From assembly GCA_031216445.1 (NCBI GenBank), contig CM062204.1:16675001-16739000 (forward strand): a stretch of 64,000 nucleotides of DNA, read 5' to 3'. This document shows positions 39,181-53,093 of the stretch, piece by piece. The DNA comes from Lateolabrax maculatus. Lineage: Eukaryota; Chordata; Actinopteri; Acropomatiformes; Lateolabracidae. The notes beneath the pieces are model-generated. The model searched no databases. It was not told the origin of the DNA and was given only the letters and a program-made list of their open reading frames with translations. Position 1 is the first letter of the stretch. Every line of letters begins with the position of its first letter. The position numbers and the translations under genes are program-made.

Positions 39181-42100
39181 TGGGTGTGTATGTGTGTGTG
39201 CGCACACTCTTTGGTGTGTGGTCTGAAAGTGGCCATGGTAACCCTGTAATCATTTTCCCACAGCTCTCTGTGCCTAACATAAAGGCTGAAATAATTGCCT
39301 TTTTCTGAAGTTTATCTCCAAACAGTGATACATGCAGAGACACTAAAAGTTTCATTAAACAGTGCCAGAAGAACCATCAGCCAACTGTTCATAAGGAGAT
39401 TTTATTGATAGTCTGATTTTACATCTGTCTTCTTATCTGTATGTTCTCCATATTTTTTGTACAAACAGTATCTTTCCAGCTCAGTAAAATTGAAATAAAT
39501 TGTGATGTGTGTCTTTGTTTGCAAGTTGTTCACAGATAAGTATGTCCGCTATCTTCAAACGAAAATGTTCCCTATTTCTCTGATAAGTCTGTGGTTGTAC
39601 TTGGATAAACATCAATCACAGCTTCAATACAGAGGCAACACTCTAAAGTTGTACCTTTTGAAGTTGCAATAATTCCATCTATCTTTTATTATACTTTTAC
39701 TGCCGATAGTTACATTACATGTATCTATTCTGCCAACCTCTGCTCTTGCTGAAAGCGATATCACTCACCCCTGTTACCTTAAAATAACATCCGCTAACTG
39801 ACACATTTGGGCTTCCTGCAATCCTAGAGACACAAACACAATAGTAGAGTTGAGTTATGGAGAGTGACATAAACAGAGCAGAGTAAGAAAGAGACTGAGG
39901 AAGGAGAGAAAGAGGCAGACAGACAGAGAGCGAGAGAAAGAGGTAAGGAGACTGTGGGAGAGAAGTGGGACAGGAGTCATTGCATCGTCATGGTGAATCT
40001 TAAAAAAACACACAGCAAGTGTAATAAAAGGCACAGAGCTTGGAGACAGCAGTAATTCAGGCACAAAGCTGGGGCTGCCACAGGAAAATGTGGCAAAAGT
40101 GTTTTGGTTGTATCAGCTGCTCTTAAAAGTGATATACCACTGTATGTAATAAAGCTTGTGGTCCTGCTTTAGTTTTAGATTTTGTGCTGGTATCTACATG
40201 GTGCACTCAGATGAACGATTGGGATGAGGAATTTTTGTTTCTGCATCTGAAAGTCAAGGACACGTTCCTGCCGTTCAATCATAGATTCTTTATCTGAACT
40301 GTAACTCCCTTCACCTTCTTTGTCCATGGGAGGCCCATGAATAATTTGAACATTTAACAAGGAAAAACATTCCTCAAATCCTCGCTGTAAACATATTCCC
40401 TTTTGTGTGTCAGGGTTGCGCATGCATGTGCAATAGAAAATGTGGCACCTGTGTTATGAAAACGATTGCACAAAATCAAATAGATGCCAGTGCTGTTGAA
40501 ATGGGAGCAGAGAAATAATTCATTTTTTATACTTTTTTTAATTATACTCACTGACGGGACCTTCCGTAAACGAAAGGGTCTGAATGATGAACTGCTTGTG
40601 AGGTCCCCGCCCATCAAAAATGGAAATATATATGTTTGGAAATGAACTTTTCAAAGACAGGAAAGGATGTAGAGAAGTGGTTGCTAGGTGATGATAGGGG
40701 CATTCTGTTGCCATGGTGAGGTGGGAGGGGTCTGTCAGTGTGCTGGACTGAGGAGGATTGGTGTGTGTGTGTGGCCTGTACGCAGAGTACCCATGTGTTG
40801 AGACTCCAGTTGTACATCGAGTAGTTCATGAATATACGTAGTGTTCACATGTTAAATAAAGGAACTAATTTGCAGGTAAACATGATGGTCATTAATGTTC
40901 AAACCTGCCGAACCTTTGACAGTAAATCAGAATCGCTGACCTGTCTCTCACCCTTCTCTCCCTCTCTCTCCATCTCCTTATTCCCCCCGCCCCCCGTCTT
41001 CTTCCTTTATCACTTAATTCTCTTCCTTCCTCCTTCCTCTAGATGAGTAACAAGCGCTCCAACAGCTTCCGGAGGGCCATCCTGCAGGGCAGCAGGCAGC
41101 TAAAAGGCAGCAGTCTCAGAGATGAGGTAGGCTTGGGGCTTTCTCAAAGGCTGGTCCGACACGTCGCCTACGAGACACTGCCCCGCGAGGTCGACCGCAA
41201 GTGGTACTTTGACAGCTACACCTACTGTCCCCCACCCTGGTTCATCCTGGCTATCACCATTGCTGAGGTAAATTTCACTTTGAGTTAGTGCAGTAACACC
41301 GCAAGAAACATTATTTATTTTATCTCCTTGTATTTACTGTGGTGTGTATACTTACACCATTACTCCTGAAACCACACACTCTGTATTTGTCGGTTTGTGC
41401 TCTCGCAGGTAGCCGTGTTCATGTACTATGGGTGCCATCTGGACCGCTTGGTCTTACAGGTGTCCAGCCCGTCCTTCCTAAAGAGCCCCTTACCTTACCA
41501 CCCCCAGCTACGAGCCCAGGCCTGGAGGTACCTCAGCTACATTTTCATGCACACTGGGTGAGTTCACATCTCGCTATTGGATTTCTAATTATGAGCATTA
41601 AGCCATGCTGCTGTTCCTACTGTTATGTGTTTCTATAACGGAAATGCCTTAATGACACATTTTGCACATGACCTGAACTCATCCACTACAATTGTTTATG
41701 TCAGTCTTGTGATCAGGGGTGGGAGCGTGACACCATGGGGTGGAAATACTATATATTGATAAACACAAACTAGAGGTACTGCATATCTGTGATGCCTCAG
41801 GTGGTCTGAGTCAGAGCTTGTTACGTAACGATTTCATTAACACAAATACACTGTGCAATTAATTTTCGGTGAAACATGCCACCTGAAAGCAATTAAATCC
41901 TTTTCAGTCATGAAGGAAAAATGCAGATAAGGAAGAGGAGATGGGCAAATTAAGGACTGCAAGTTGCTAATGAGTCTATGGATGCAGTTCATAATACTAT
42001 GTAATAGTGAGTTCACTGTATGTGAAGTTACAAAACAAATAAGCAAGTGACAAATACTCAAGTGGGATACCTAAAGTATCATGTTCTCAAACAAGCATGT

Positions 42101-44888
42101 TTTATTAGATTATTGGTGCAATGTTTACATAGTGCAAAGCTGCTGTCATATCTGAGTGTGGGGAACATTTGTCTCCATAATCGCTCTGCTCTATTCTGGA
42201 AGAAACCACTAAATATCAACTTGACAGATAATTTCATAAAACCTACCATTATACTTCCTCAGCCTATCCTCCTCTCCTCTCCTCTCCTCTCCTCTCCTCT
42301 CTTCTCCTCTCCTCTCCTCTCCTCTTCCTCTCCTCTGCCATGACAAACACCACAGACTATTTTATTATCAGTTCAGGCCAGGTCATCCAGGTTTAATTAC
42401 CCTTCTGGGTAAATGTAGTCTCAGGCAAAAGTAAGAACTAATAAAATGGTAATTTAATTAGGAGAACCTGGATGCATGGATGACAGTGTGTGGTTAAAAG
42501 ATGGAAGAGACAAATGGAAGGATAAAAGGACAGAGGTGGGATGTTTAACAAGCACTGATTACATAAACATATTCCAATGATTTAGGCCCTCAGGGGAGGT
42601 AGCTTTGGGAATGAATCCAACCTGACAGAGGAACGTACAGTATGTTTTGTATATGCTAAACACACAAGACAAAGTAACACGAATACCTTGTGAAATCAAT
42701 AACCTTCGAATAATACTAAGTTTGGAAGATTAACAAAGGTTTTTGCTTCATTTCACTTAAGGAAAAATACCATCCATCTCCCTGTTTTGTGCTTTGATGC
42801 ATAAAACACTTTTGCTTCAAAGCAACCCTGTAAATATTCTGCCGAACATTATCTGGTAGCTTACAGTGTGAAATGCAGCGTTGGCACGTGACACCCATTG
42901 CTTGTGGCAAAGATCTCTTTTGTCTACCAATGTGTCCGATTTTTTCCACATAAACTGCAACTCAGTTTCAGATGCAGGGCTGATCAAAAATATAATTTAA
43001 CATTTAACTTCTGGTTCATTTTGGATGCTTTGGGATGATGCCACAGATGAACATTAGTCGTTATATGCGGCTGGCGTAACCAGTTCAGAACATTTGCTAA
43101 TGCTGATACCAGAGCCACTGGGAGAGACCTTCATTAGAAGGTACATTGAGGCTGATTTGATTTCTCAATGTTTCTGTACTCTAAATCATACAAGGAGGTG
43201 AAGGTAATATAATAAATCCCTGGAAGGTAAAGGTGGTGAGCATGGAGCTTGAGCAGCCAAAGGTGGTGTCACTGCTCACGTGGGTCATACAACAGGCACA
43301 ATTAAAGCACTTCACTTCTTGTAACATCCTCGGAAAAATTCTCCTCGACACATAAATTTAATTTTCTTTTGGAGGTAAAGTTACCCAAAGTAGCTGCATT
43401 CATGTCTTTCCAGATAGATGCCAAATGTTCCTAATGCAAGGATGTAATGACCTTTAACAAATGTCAAGGACAGGAATAAAAAGCACGACACCCGGATCCA
43501 ATTTTTGCCTACACTAACACTCTCTCTCGCTCTGTCTCTCTCTCTCACACACACACACACTCACACACAAACACAGAGTGTTTTCTCTCGCACACATTTA
43601 CAAACCATGTAATCCCATCAACAGCTCAGTAAGACTGATCCTTTCCAATTCTCAACACCAAAACAGAGTGTACATATTGGCACCAGCACATTCCTCAGTA
43701 GAGCGTTGTGCAGTCTCTCTCTCCTGTTTTTTCCTCTCTCTCTAACTCCGTGTCACACACACAAAAACAGTGTGTCTGTAGCAGCTGTGAAAACTTCAGG
43801 GAGATTAGCTTCCTGCAAGATTAAACCATGACTCTTTTACGGCAAAAGATTTCTCTCCAGTTGCAGTTGGCCAGCTTTTGTCCGCTTCTCATTATTATTA
43901 GTTTTGTCCTGCAATAATAAGTGATACTGCTGCAGTACAATCTGTGCTGACTGAGTGTTGATGCACTGAGCCCCTTTTTTTCCCTCCAATTTCTGTCTCT
44001 TTCTTTTCATCACAATCTTTGATGCAGCTGAGACATTAAAATATGTTTCAGTGCTTTAATTGTGCAGAAAAATGAACTAATTGTAAAAGTTCAGCTGTAG
44101 TTTGGTGAGCCAGTGATTAAAAAAAAGGAATAAAGATTAAACAGTGCTTTTGATGAGCACCCTGAAAGACCATGGTCATCTGGACACAATAGGACCTCTC
44201 ATGGGTATCCAAAGATCTGCCGGACAGTGCAGCCCTCGCAGCCTCATTAGCAGTATAGAAATAGATAGCCATTGTTATCTGGAGTGGAGTTGTCCTTCTG
44301 CATTTGGACAGGCCTCTTCGAGCCAATCAATATCCTCTGTTGTCTCTCTGATCACTGGAACGATCCTCTCTGTCGGCATTGTGGCCGAGGTGGCTGGGTT
44401 GTCTTAGATTAAATAGATTATTGGCCTTGTCTTGTTTTTTCCTGCCTGTGTTGGGGGAATTGTCTGTGTGTGCTTGTTTGTTTGGGTGTTTGTTTGTATT
44501 CATTTCTAGGATGAAGAAGCTGTTTCATGTTGTTTTTTTTTTCTTCTTCAGAACAGACACAAACAGCAGTTCAGTCTGTCAAACTGTCGAATGGGGAAAA
44601 AAAGGAGTTGTCTCTTTCTCTCTCGTCTTCGTCGCCGTCATCTCTCTTTCAGCAAATGTGAAACAGAGATGACAGTGTAATTCAGACAGACAGAAAACAG
44701 AAGAGGGGAGTGATTGAAGTGAGTGAGAGACAATGATGAAGATTATAAGAGTGTAAGAGAGGGAGAGAGAAGAGGCTGAGAGGCCGGATTATGCTAGCTG
44801 CTGTCCTTTTGGATTCTGCTGTGACATCCGAATGCGTCGTTGCTGCTGACTGAGGTTTGGCTGGAAGGATTTTCTATCCATGAAGGGC

Positions 44889-44945
<57 letters not shown>

Positions 44946-45334
44946 ATACTTGCACAACTATCTTTGTGAAAACCAATTTGAGTTTTAGACCATGGGAGTG
45001 TGGACATTTATGGAAAGTGTGGACGTTTTGGTCTTCACAACTTCAAAGGGCTGTTTGAGGATTAAGACTTGGTTTTAAGGTTCAGGTTTGAATTAAGGTT
45101 AGGTTAAGGTCAGGGTGAGGGGCCAGGGAATGCATTATGTCAATGAATGTCTTCACAAGTATAGAAGTACAAACATGTGCGCGTGCGTGAGTTTGTGTGT
45201 GAGTGTGTGTGTACACACCGTGTGCCTCTGTATGTGTTCATATGTAATGTTTGAGTGCACTGGAGTGTATTGATGATTATCTGTTGATTGCTACGACAGT
45301 TTGGTTGATGAAGGAGCAGATGTTCTCTCTGTGT

Positions 45335-45374
<40 letters not shown>

Positions 45375-47088
45375 TAGTCCGTGAGAAAGCATAATAATAT
45401 AATCTTGGGGGAAAAGGCAGGTGATAACGCTGCACACTCTTATGCTAAATGAATGATCGTTTTCTTTATTCCTGGTCATGTCAGTATAGTTTGAGAAATC
45501 TTGTTTTCCTCCTTTCAAAAGCAGCCATTTTTTGCCTGTCACTCTTGCACAGTGTGGAAAACAACTTCCATCGCAGTAGACATAAACCCAGAATTTGATT
45601 TTGTCACAGTTTCTGTTTTATCATTGTATGGTGCCAGAGTTGAGTGTGTTTCCTGTCAATCATCTGACACCTCATCCACGGGAGGAAATGGAAGCATGTC
45701 GCCCATACAGACTAAATTATCACATCCATGTCTTCACATTGTATTGTAAGGGAAATGCGTTATTTTCAAGCTGCTGGTGATTGCAAGTTTACATACAAAT
45801 CTAAATAAGTGCATCATATATTGCAAAATAATTTGAGAAACCTAAAATTTGAAGGTTAATGTTGGTGTGTTTAGTTTGTTTTGCAGTGTTGAGAAGCCAC
45901 AATAAAAAAAAAAAGATTTGCGTTAAACCACAACAAAACGGCATGGTTAGCAATTTAGTTGTCATTTCTGGGACACGTTACTCAACAGCTGCACACACAG
46001 AAACACACACACACACACACCATGTAATCCTGCCCACAGCTCAGCACCGCTGATCCTTTCCAATGCTTGAAACCAAAACAGAGTGTAAATATTGGCACCA
46101 AAACAAACCTCAGCGGGGAACAGTACAGACTCACCCACTCTCCATCTCTTTCCCTACATATTGAAATGTTTTTTTAAGCCTGACAGGGTTGATTCCCTCA
46201 AATAAATAACCCTAACCCCTAACCCTAACATAAACGGCAACAATTTTGATAATTGATTAGTCATTTGTTTAATCAAAAAGGCAAGTGTTTGATGGTTCCA
46301 GCTTCTCAAATGTGAAGATTTGTTGCTTTTGTGTGTTTTGTATTGTTGTATTTAACATCTTTGGGATTGTAGGTGGACAAAACAAGACATTTGAAGATGT
46401 CACCTTGTCACCTTGGGCTCTCAGAACTTGTAATGATTTTCACTATTTCTTTACATTTAATAGACGGTAGTAAATGATTAAGCAAAATTCCAGCCCTGCA
46501 GTCAATTTTGGTTATATTTGCCCAAGTTTTGAGATATCTATCTCTAAGATTTCTGCCACCAGCCCAATACAATGCTGATGTTGCTTACAGCATTGAAAAA
46601 TTATATTTAAAAACATTTCAAAAGTATCCTGTCCTGACTGAAACAGTGTCCCAGTTACTCTAAATAATCCACAGAACACGCTGTCAAGCATTTTTATAGG
46701 GACTATTTCTTCCTTAAAAGTAGTTCCAATGAAAAAAGGTCACCACATGTTCTGTGGGTTATTAAGACTAACTGGGACATTGCCGCTGGAAAGACACATT
46801 GCTGATTCATTTTTTATATGTCATTTTTCAATACTACTACTACTCTACGGGTACTTTTAACTCTATTTCGGTACATAAATTCATGGTGTTCATTAAATGA
46901 AATTGTATTTCCCTATATTTCAATCTCCTTAAGGTTAATACAAATATTATTAGAGCCAACAACTAACACCAAATGACATAACTGCTACTATAATTTTGTC
47001 TAGCATTCACTTTTTATTTTATTATTACATTTCTGTTATTATTGTGGCTTATTTTCTTGATTAAATATGGATTCAATTTTAACACTGG

Positions 47089-47146
<58 letters not shown>

Positions 47147-48420
47147 ATGTGTTTGTGTGTGTGTTTTACAGGATTGAACACCTGAGCCTGAACATGGCCA
47201 TGCAGCTGCTGGTGGGAGTCCCTCTGGAAATGGTCCACGGAGCACTGCGGATCGGACTGGTCTACATGTGTGGTGTGCTGGCAGGTTGGCGTGTGGTCTC
47301 TCCCTCTCTCTCTCACACACACACACGTCAATTACAATCTCATTCCCTCTCCACTCACTGCATACATTTCCCTCCCTCCAATCCACACACTCACTCTATC
47401 CCAGAGGACACAAATACACAGACACACACACTATAGGGTTTTGCCTTTCAACTCCGCCGTTGTTCCATCTGCTTGTTGTGTGTTTTTCATGCATTCAACT
47501 GCCTATCAGTTTACAGCCAGTGTGTTGTTGAATACTGGTCAACGAGAAAATTTTGCGTATGTGTGTGTGTGGAGTGTTTGAGGACAGATGGCCTTGTGTT
47601 TCAGTCCTCCTACCAGACGTAGTGGTGCCCCATCAAAGCCCCCACGTCCCCCTACGGTCATATACAATGGAGCAGAGCAGAGAGAGTCATCTCAAATGGA
47701 GCTCAATCAGAGGAACACACACACAGTAATAATGAAATAGGCAGAGGGGAGTTTGTGAGGTAGGCATGAAGCGAGATAAGAGACGGAGGAGGGGAGATGA
47801 ATTCATAAGTGTTAATAAGCCAAAGAGGGTTTGGAGAGGGGGACCAGGATATGAGAAACATAGAGATGGGAGAGGAGGGGAGGGGGCTGAGATTTTTGGA
47901 GAAACCGAGAGAGCATCTACAAATGAGAAGGAAAAAGCAGACACGCAGGCGTTCAACAAAATGTCACTGCTCCCTTCCTGCCTCCCTGTCAACCTCAGGC
48001 AGTGATGCAATTTCAGGGTTCAGCCTGCGTTTGTGTGTTTGTGTGATCATGAGTTCTATTTTTCTCTAGTGAATCACTTCACACTAACAAAGTCATCCAC
48101 TCCCAGTGTTGGTTTCCTCCCCCAAACTAAACATTTTATGCCTTTTTTAAACTTTTTGGTGCCAAAGGGTGACACTTCTTGGTACAGGATAACTGGAGTG
48201 GAATTATTGGGCTACTTTTTGAGATGAGCGATAGAGACTTTTGGAGATGGAAACACGATGCCTTGTGGCAGTGAGTCCGTGTGTGTGTGCTTTTGTGTGT
48301 GTGTGTGTGTGTGTTACTGATAGCGGGAAAAAGAAAAGAGGATTGGGGGATATGAATTGCAGCCAGTGCAATTTTGTTCAATATTCTGTCTCTGTTTCTC
48401 TCTTCATCTCTGAGTCTCCA

Positions 48421-48461
<41 letters not shown>

Positions 48462-49852
48462 GGGTCAGTGACCAACACCCTGGGGATACCAGCTGTGGTG
48501 GCCTGTAGCATTAACCTCTCAGTGAAATGAGGAGGAAACCCGCCATAAATCACACACACTTATGTATGCACAAAGACCAACACACACACACGTCTGCTGT
48601 TTTAATTAGATATCGACCACCAGCGGAAGAGGAGAGGCACGCTCTGGTTGTGTTGGCTGTGATGTTTGGGTTTGTTGTGTCTGACTGGGCTTTTTTGTTG
48701 TTATTTTGGCAGCAGAAGGAGCCAAAGTCACAATCCTCTGAATATTTCACTTCTAACAAGTGCGTGGATGTTATAAGCTGATATTTACTTGTTTTATAGG
48801 CTGCAGTGTGTAGGAAAATAATGATTTGATTTCCAGTGAAGTTAACTGTATCTTTGTGATTTTTGTTGGTAAAGTTTATTGTTCAGCTGTAAAAGATCCT
48901 GCTCTAGCACATATCTTTGTCAGTTGTTAATAACCTAATTTAAAGGCATCATTGCCAAAATAATTAGGTTTAGGTTAAGGTTAGTAGTCAGTGAGGCTCC
49001 GTGAAAGTATAGAAAGAAAGCTGCTCTATATGGAACATAATTGTTTCAGTATATACTGTATATAACTGAAATGAGAATATTAATACTAAGAGCAAAACCC
49101 TCTAGATGACATACCCATTTATAACTATCCATTAATTAAATGTTCAGTTTGATTTAATACCATTTCAACAGTTTGGTTTGATCCTTGAGCACTGTTACAA
49201 CACAAGCAACGCCTTTATATTTGCTACAAAATGACGCTGCCAGATTTTGTGAATAAACACAACAAGCAGTATTGAACAGAGGAGGGGCTCAGCTGGCACA
49301 CACAGGGGTCAAAGCAGAGTTCAGAAGTCAAGTAATGACTCAGAGAGAGGTCGATGACCCTCCAGGACCAACACACACTCTGACACTTTAATAGAAACAA
49401 TGGACTTGTACGTAAACACACAAGAACTCACTAATGGACAGCAGACACAATAAGACAGGGTCTGCCTGTACAAAGACAGGTACAGTTACAGCAATAGTCA
49501 AGAACAAGCGTACAACAACAGAAGATCAGGTAGGAAAACAGACATGTAGGCGATAAAGAGAAAGAGGGAAGTCAATGGTCACTCACAGAGACCACACTCT
49601 TTTTAAAACACATAAAACACTACGTTGATGACTTTGTAGATACAGTCAACTCAACATGGAGCCAAACTGTTGACTTTCTGCATTACGAGTGCTGATGTCA
49701 ATTGTTATTCCCCCTCATGTTCCCAGTTCTTTCTCTGCAGTTTGGAAAAACAGCTAAGATAAATGAGATGCCACATTCGACTCTAAAACCTACAGGCCTC
49801 CTGGGGCCTGCTGAGGGACCGTGAGAGACTGTGTCCTTGTCTGTGTGTGTTA

Positions 49853-49884
<32 letters not shown>

Positions 49885-52800
49885 TTGTGTGTGTGTTTGT
49901 GTGTGCGTCTGCATGTGTGTGTGTGTGCGCGTTCGTGTGGGTGTGTGTGCACGCAACCAAATTGAAATATTGTTATTAAACCAAGTTAATTACAGAGATG
50001 GAGGTCACCCTGCCTAGACACACTTCCTAAGCACAGGAACCACAATGGTGGAGGTGTCCTCAACCAGGTGTTTGTGTGTGTTTGAAAAGGAAGGGTGTAA
50101 CCTAGGAAGTGGAAATCATTGTGCATAGTACTGCTCAATTTTATTATTGAGGGTCACAATTAGATTCAAAATGTATTCCTCGTTATAAAAATGTATTCAA
50201 AATGAATTAAAGCTTTGAGAAATGATTCAGAAACATAACCCCCCCACCACCACAACCTTTTGTGTGCCTGTTAGAGGAAAACAGTGTATATGCTTATTTG
50301 AGCGTGTGTGGGTGGGTGTGTGTTTGTGTGTGTAATCACCTAGCTGTGTAGATTACTCCATGGTGTTTAATGACCTGGTGAGTCAGTTGCTGTTATTACA
50401 CCACCTCGCTGTGCTGCCATTAGGGTTCACACACCTGCAAAGGCCACACGTTAGGCAAAGAAGAAACTCCTATTAGCTGCTAAATGTCAGTGCCAGCTTT
50501 TGAAAAGTCCTTTCATTTCACATTCAGTCACATATTCATTTGACAATACAGGGTTATAAACCAACACACTGGTTTGAAACTCACTTAGAGTTATCCATGA
50601 GGATTTTGAATAATTTAAGTGCAAGCTTATTAAATACAATGACACCACATAGCGGTTAGTGATTGTAAAGAAATGACTGTAGCAGTTTCTTCTCCATCTC
50701 GATACAAGGTAGGCAAACAGCACAATTTGCACAGTTGTATTACAAAAATTGTTATACAATTAGTATATCCTGAAATTACTATAATCCTAATGCTATTATT
50801 ATTAGGACACATTCCAGGGTGAAATGTTTATTTTTTCAATGAATCCAAAGTAATATCATTGTAACAATGTAATGTAAAAGCAAAAATCCCTAAACATACT
50901 GACAGAATGAGGCCAAGGATGGGGGCATCAAGGGAATTCAGTTGTTTTTGTATCATGTTTGGATGGTGTATGTGTATGTAGTATACTGCATGTGTTTTTG
51001 TTATTGTTTGCACATCTGTATGGTGTAAAATATGTGTGGCTACATATTTTGTCATGCGTTTGTATGTGTCTGTGTATGTGTTTTTGTTTTGCCCACTCCC
51101 ATATATGACACCATGAGTGAGATGCAATGGCTTATCCTATCATCCCTCCTTTTGGTGATTTGATATCTATGAGCTCGAGAGCCCTTTATGTCCTACAGTA
51201 TAATATAATCTGTCATTGTGTGTGTGTTGTGTATGTGTCTGTGAGAGCGAGAGACTAGAAGTAGCTGGACGAAATTGAGCCAAAAGTGGGCTGAGCATTG
51301 TCAAAACCACACGACGGCATTAATGTACAAAGTTAAGAGGTCGGCTAAATGTAGGTTAAGCTTAGTCGGATAATTTTACAGTTATTTGAGGACGGAGTTT
51401 AGCCAGCTGCTTACATATCTAAATGGGGTCAAACTGCTTAGTGGGCCCCTTTATTTTGTTTACGTTTATTTTTGTTTATTTACCACCGAGCCAATACTGT
51501 AATGAGATTATCAATAAATACAGTAATGTTTCAACAGAGATCCAATTAACAATAATGTAACACCCTCTCATATACCATCAATACACATATCCTCGCTTGA
51601 CCATAAGCTCATTTTGGAAGTTTGCCCTGTCCCTACAGAGTCTGAAAAGGCAGGCCAGACATTTTATGCCATTAGAAAAAGTTTATATTAACATTACAGC
51701 TTCTACATTTCGAGGTGGAAATCATGAATCACTTTGTTCAAATCATTCTGGAGATTTGAATAATTTTGTTCAATTCAGTTCAAAGATTCTTAGTCAGTCC
51801 CATCGCTGTTCAAATGCACTTTAGTACTTGCAACTGTGAATGAGAGCTTCCCTGCTCATACAGCAGTGATGTTCAGTGCTGATTCTGACTGTCTCCAATT
51901 CAGTTGTAAGTTCAGTGTGTTTGTGGTCCAAGCTGTGAAGTTCAGTTCAGTACAAACCAGCCTATATAGTTTAAGCTTATTATTTACAAAAGAGTTATGG
52001 GAGTTATTAGGATTTTTCCTGTGACTTAGCATATTTTAATAGGCTTTTAACAAGGAAGTAAAGTACTGTGCATTATGGGTGTGCTGACAACAGCGCTCTC
52101 AGTCACAAGTGAGGAGCTCCACTGCTAAAAGCCACTGATTCGGGCAGTGTCAATGGTGAGTCAGTACAGTTCAGTTTAAAGATGTGTTGAAGATTTCGTA
52201 CATGTACTAAACACCTCTACTACCATTCAGAATTTGGATTTTCTTATTCTAGCTGTCTTATCATATGGCAGTGAAATATTAGGCCCACTTTGTTAACTTA
52301 ATAAGTGACACAACACAACCCATACAATTACTCAATTTTATGCAGCTGGCTCACAAACACCAGCAAAATCCCTCTTTACCATCAACAACCTCAAGACTCA
52401 AAGAAATGGACATGGCTTTTAAAAGAGTAAAAGTAGAAGCAAAATTAGATTCAAACAAACAACAAATGACACGTGTTTATTTTTGTATATAAGCATATAT
52501 GTAAATTTGAATGTACATTAGTGGGGGGGTTGAACATAGAGGGAAAGTATAAGATTTATATATTTATTTTTTTCATATATTTACTATCAATAATGTACAC
52601 AGGTCAGTGCCATGGAGAGAACTGAAGGGAAACAGTGTCCAGGCCTGGCCATGTCTCCTGTTGTGTTTCCCAGTGTTTCTCTTGTGTGTCTCAGTTTCCC
52701 CTGCGCACCTCTCTTGTGTTTGGATCTTGATTGCACTGCCTACTGATTAATTGTCTGTGCATATGTGTTCCTGGTTTCCCTTTGTTCTCTGTCTGGTCCT

Positions 52801-53037
52801 TGCCATTCGTGGTATGTGGAGTGTTTCCCTGTTCCTAGTGGGTTCTTTGTGTCCTGCTCCCCTTTTGGATTTTTGTTGTTAGTGTTTATTTTGTTTTTCA
52901 TTGTTTGACAGCATTTCCTGTCTGCTGCTGCCTCATTCTGCACTTGGGTCTAACTCCTGTGTCCCTGGCTCCAATCTGTGACAAACATCTACTGAGAAAT
53001 GAAGAGTGGATCAAGTGCATGCACAGTGGAGAGAGAA

Positions 53038-53093
<56 letters not shown>

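Larger units (their letters stand above)
35331..41042 (+). other. rhbdl3 intron 3 (5.7 kb)
   Basis: GTGAGA donor and TCTAG acceptor. It contains a repeat fragment near 35725, two hAT-like copies, a Tc1 fragment and several microsatellites. No conserved ORF was seen. Confidence 0.85.
41558..47171 (+). other. rhbdl3 intron 5 (5.6 kb)
   Basis: It contains a CCTCT tandem repeat, several CA/TG tracts, two copies of a 100-bp block, hAT-like copy 4 and a palindromic MITE. It ends in a long TG repeat followed directly by TTTTACAG. Confidence 0.85.

Noticed and set aside
46205..46230. Telomere-like CCCTAACCCCTAACCCTAAC
   Set aside because: Only about four units; such short stretches are common in fish repeats and do not show an interstitial telomere.
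47687..48069. ORFs of 80-107 codons on both strands near 47.7-48.1 kb
   Set aside because: Derived from purine-rich GAGA/GGAG sequence, mutually overlapping in several frames, and not conserved to my knowledge.
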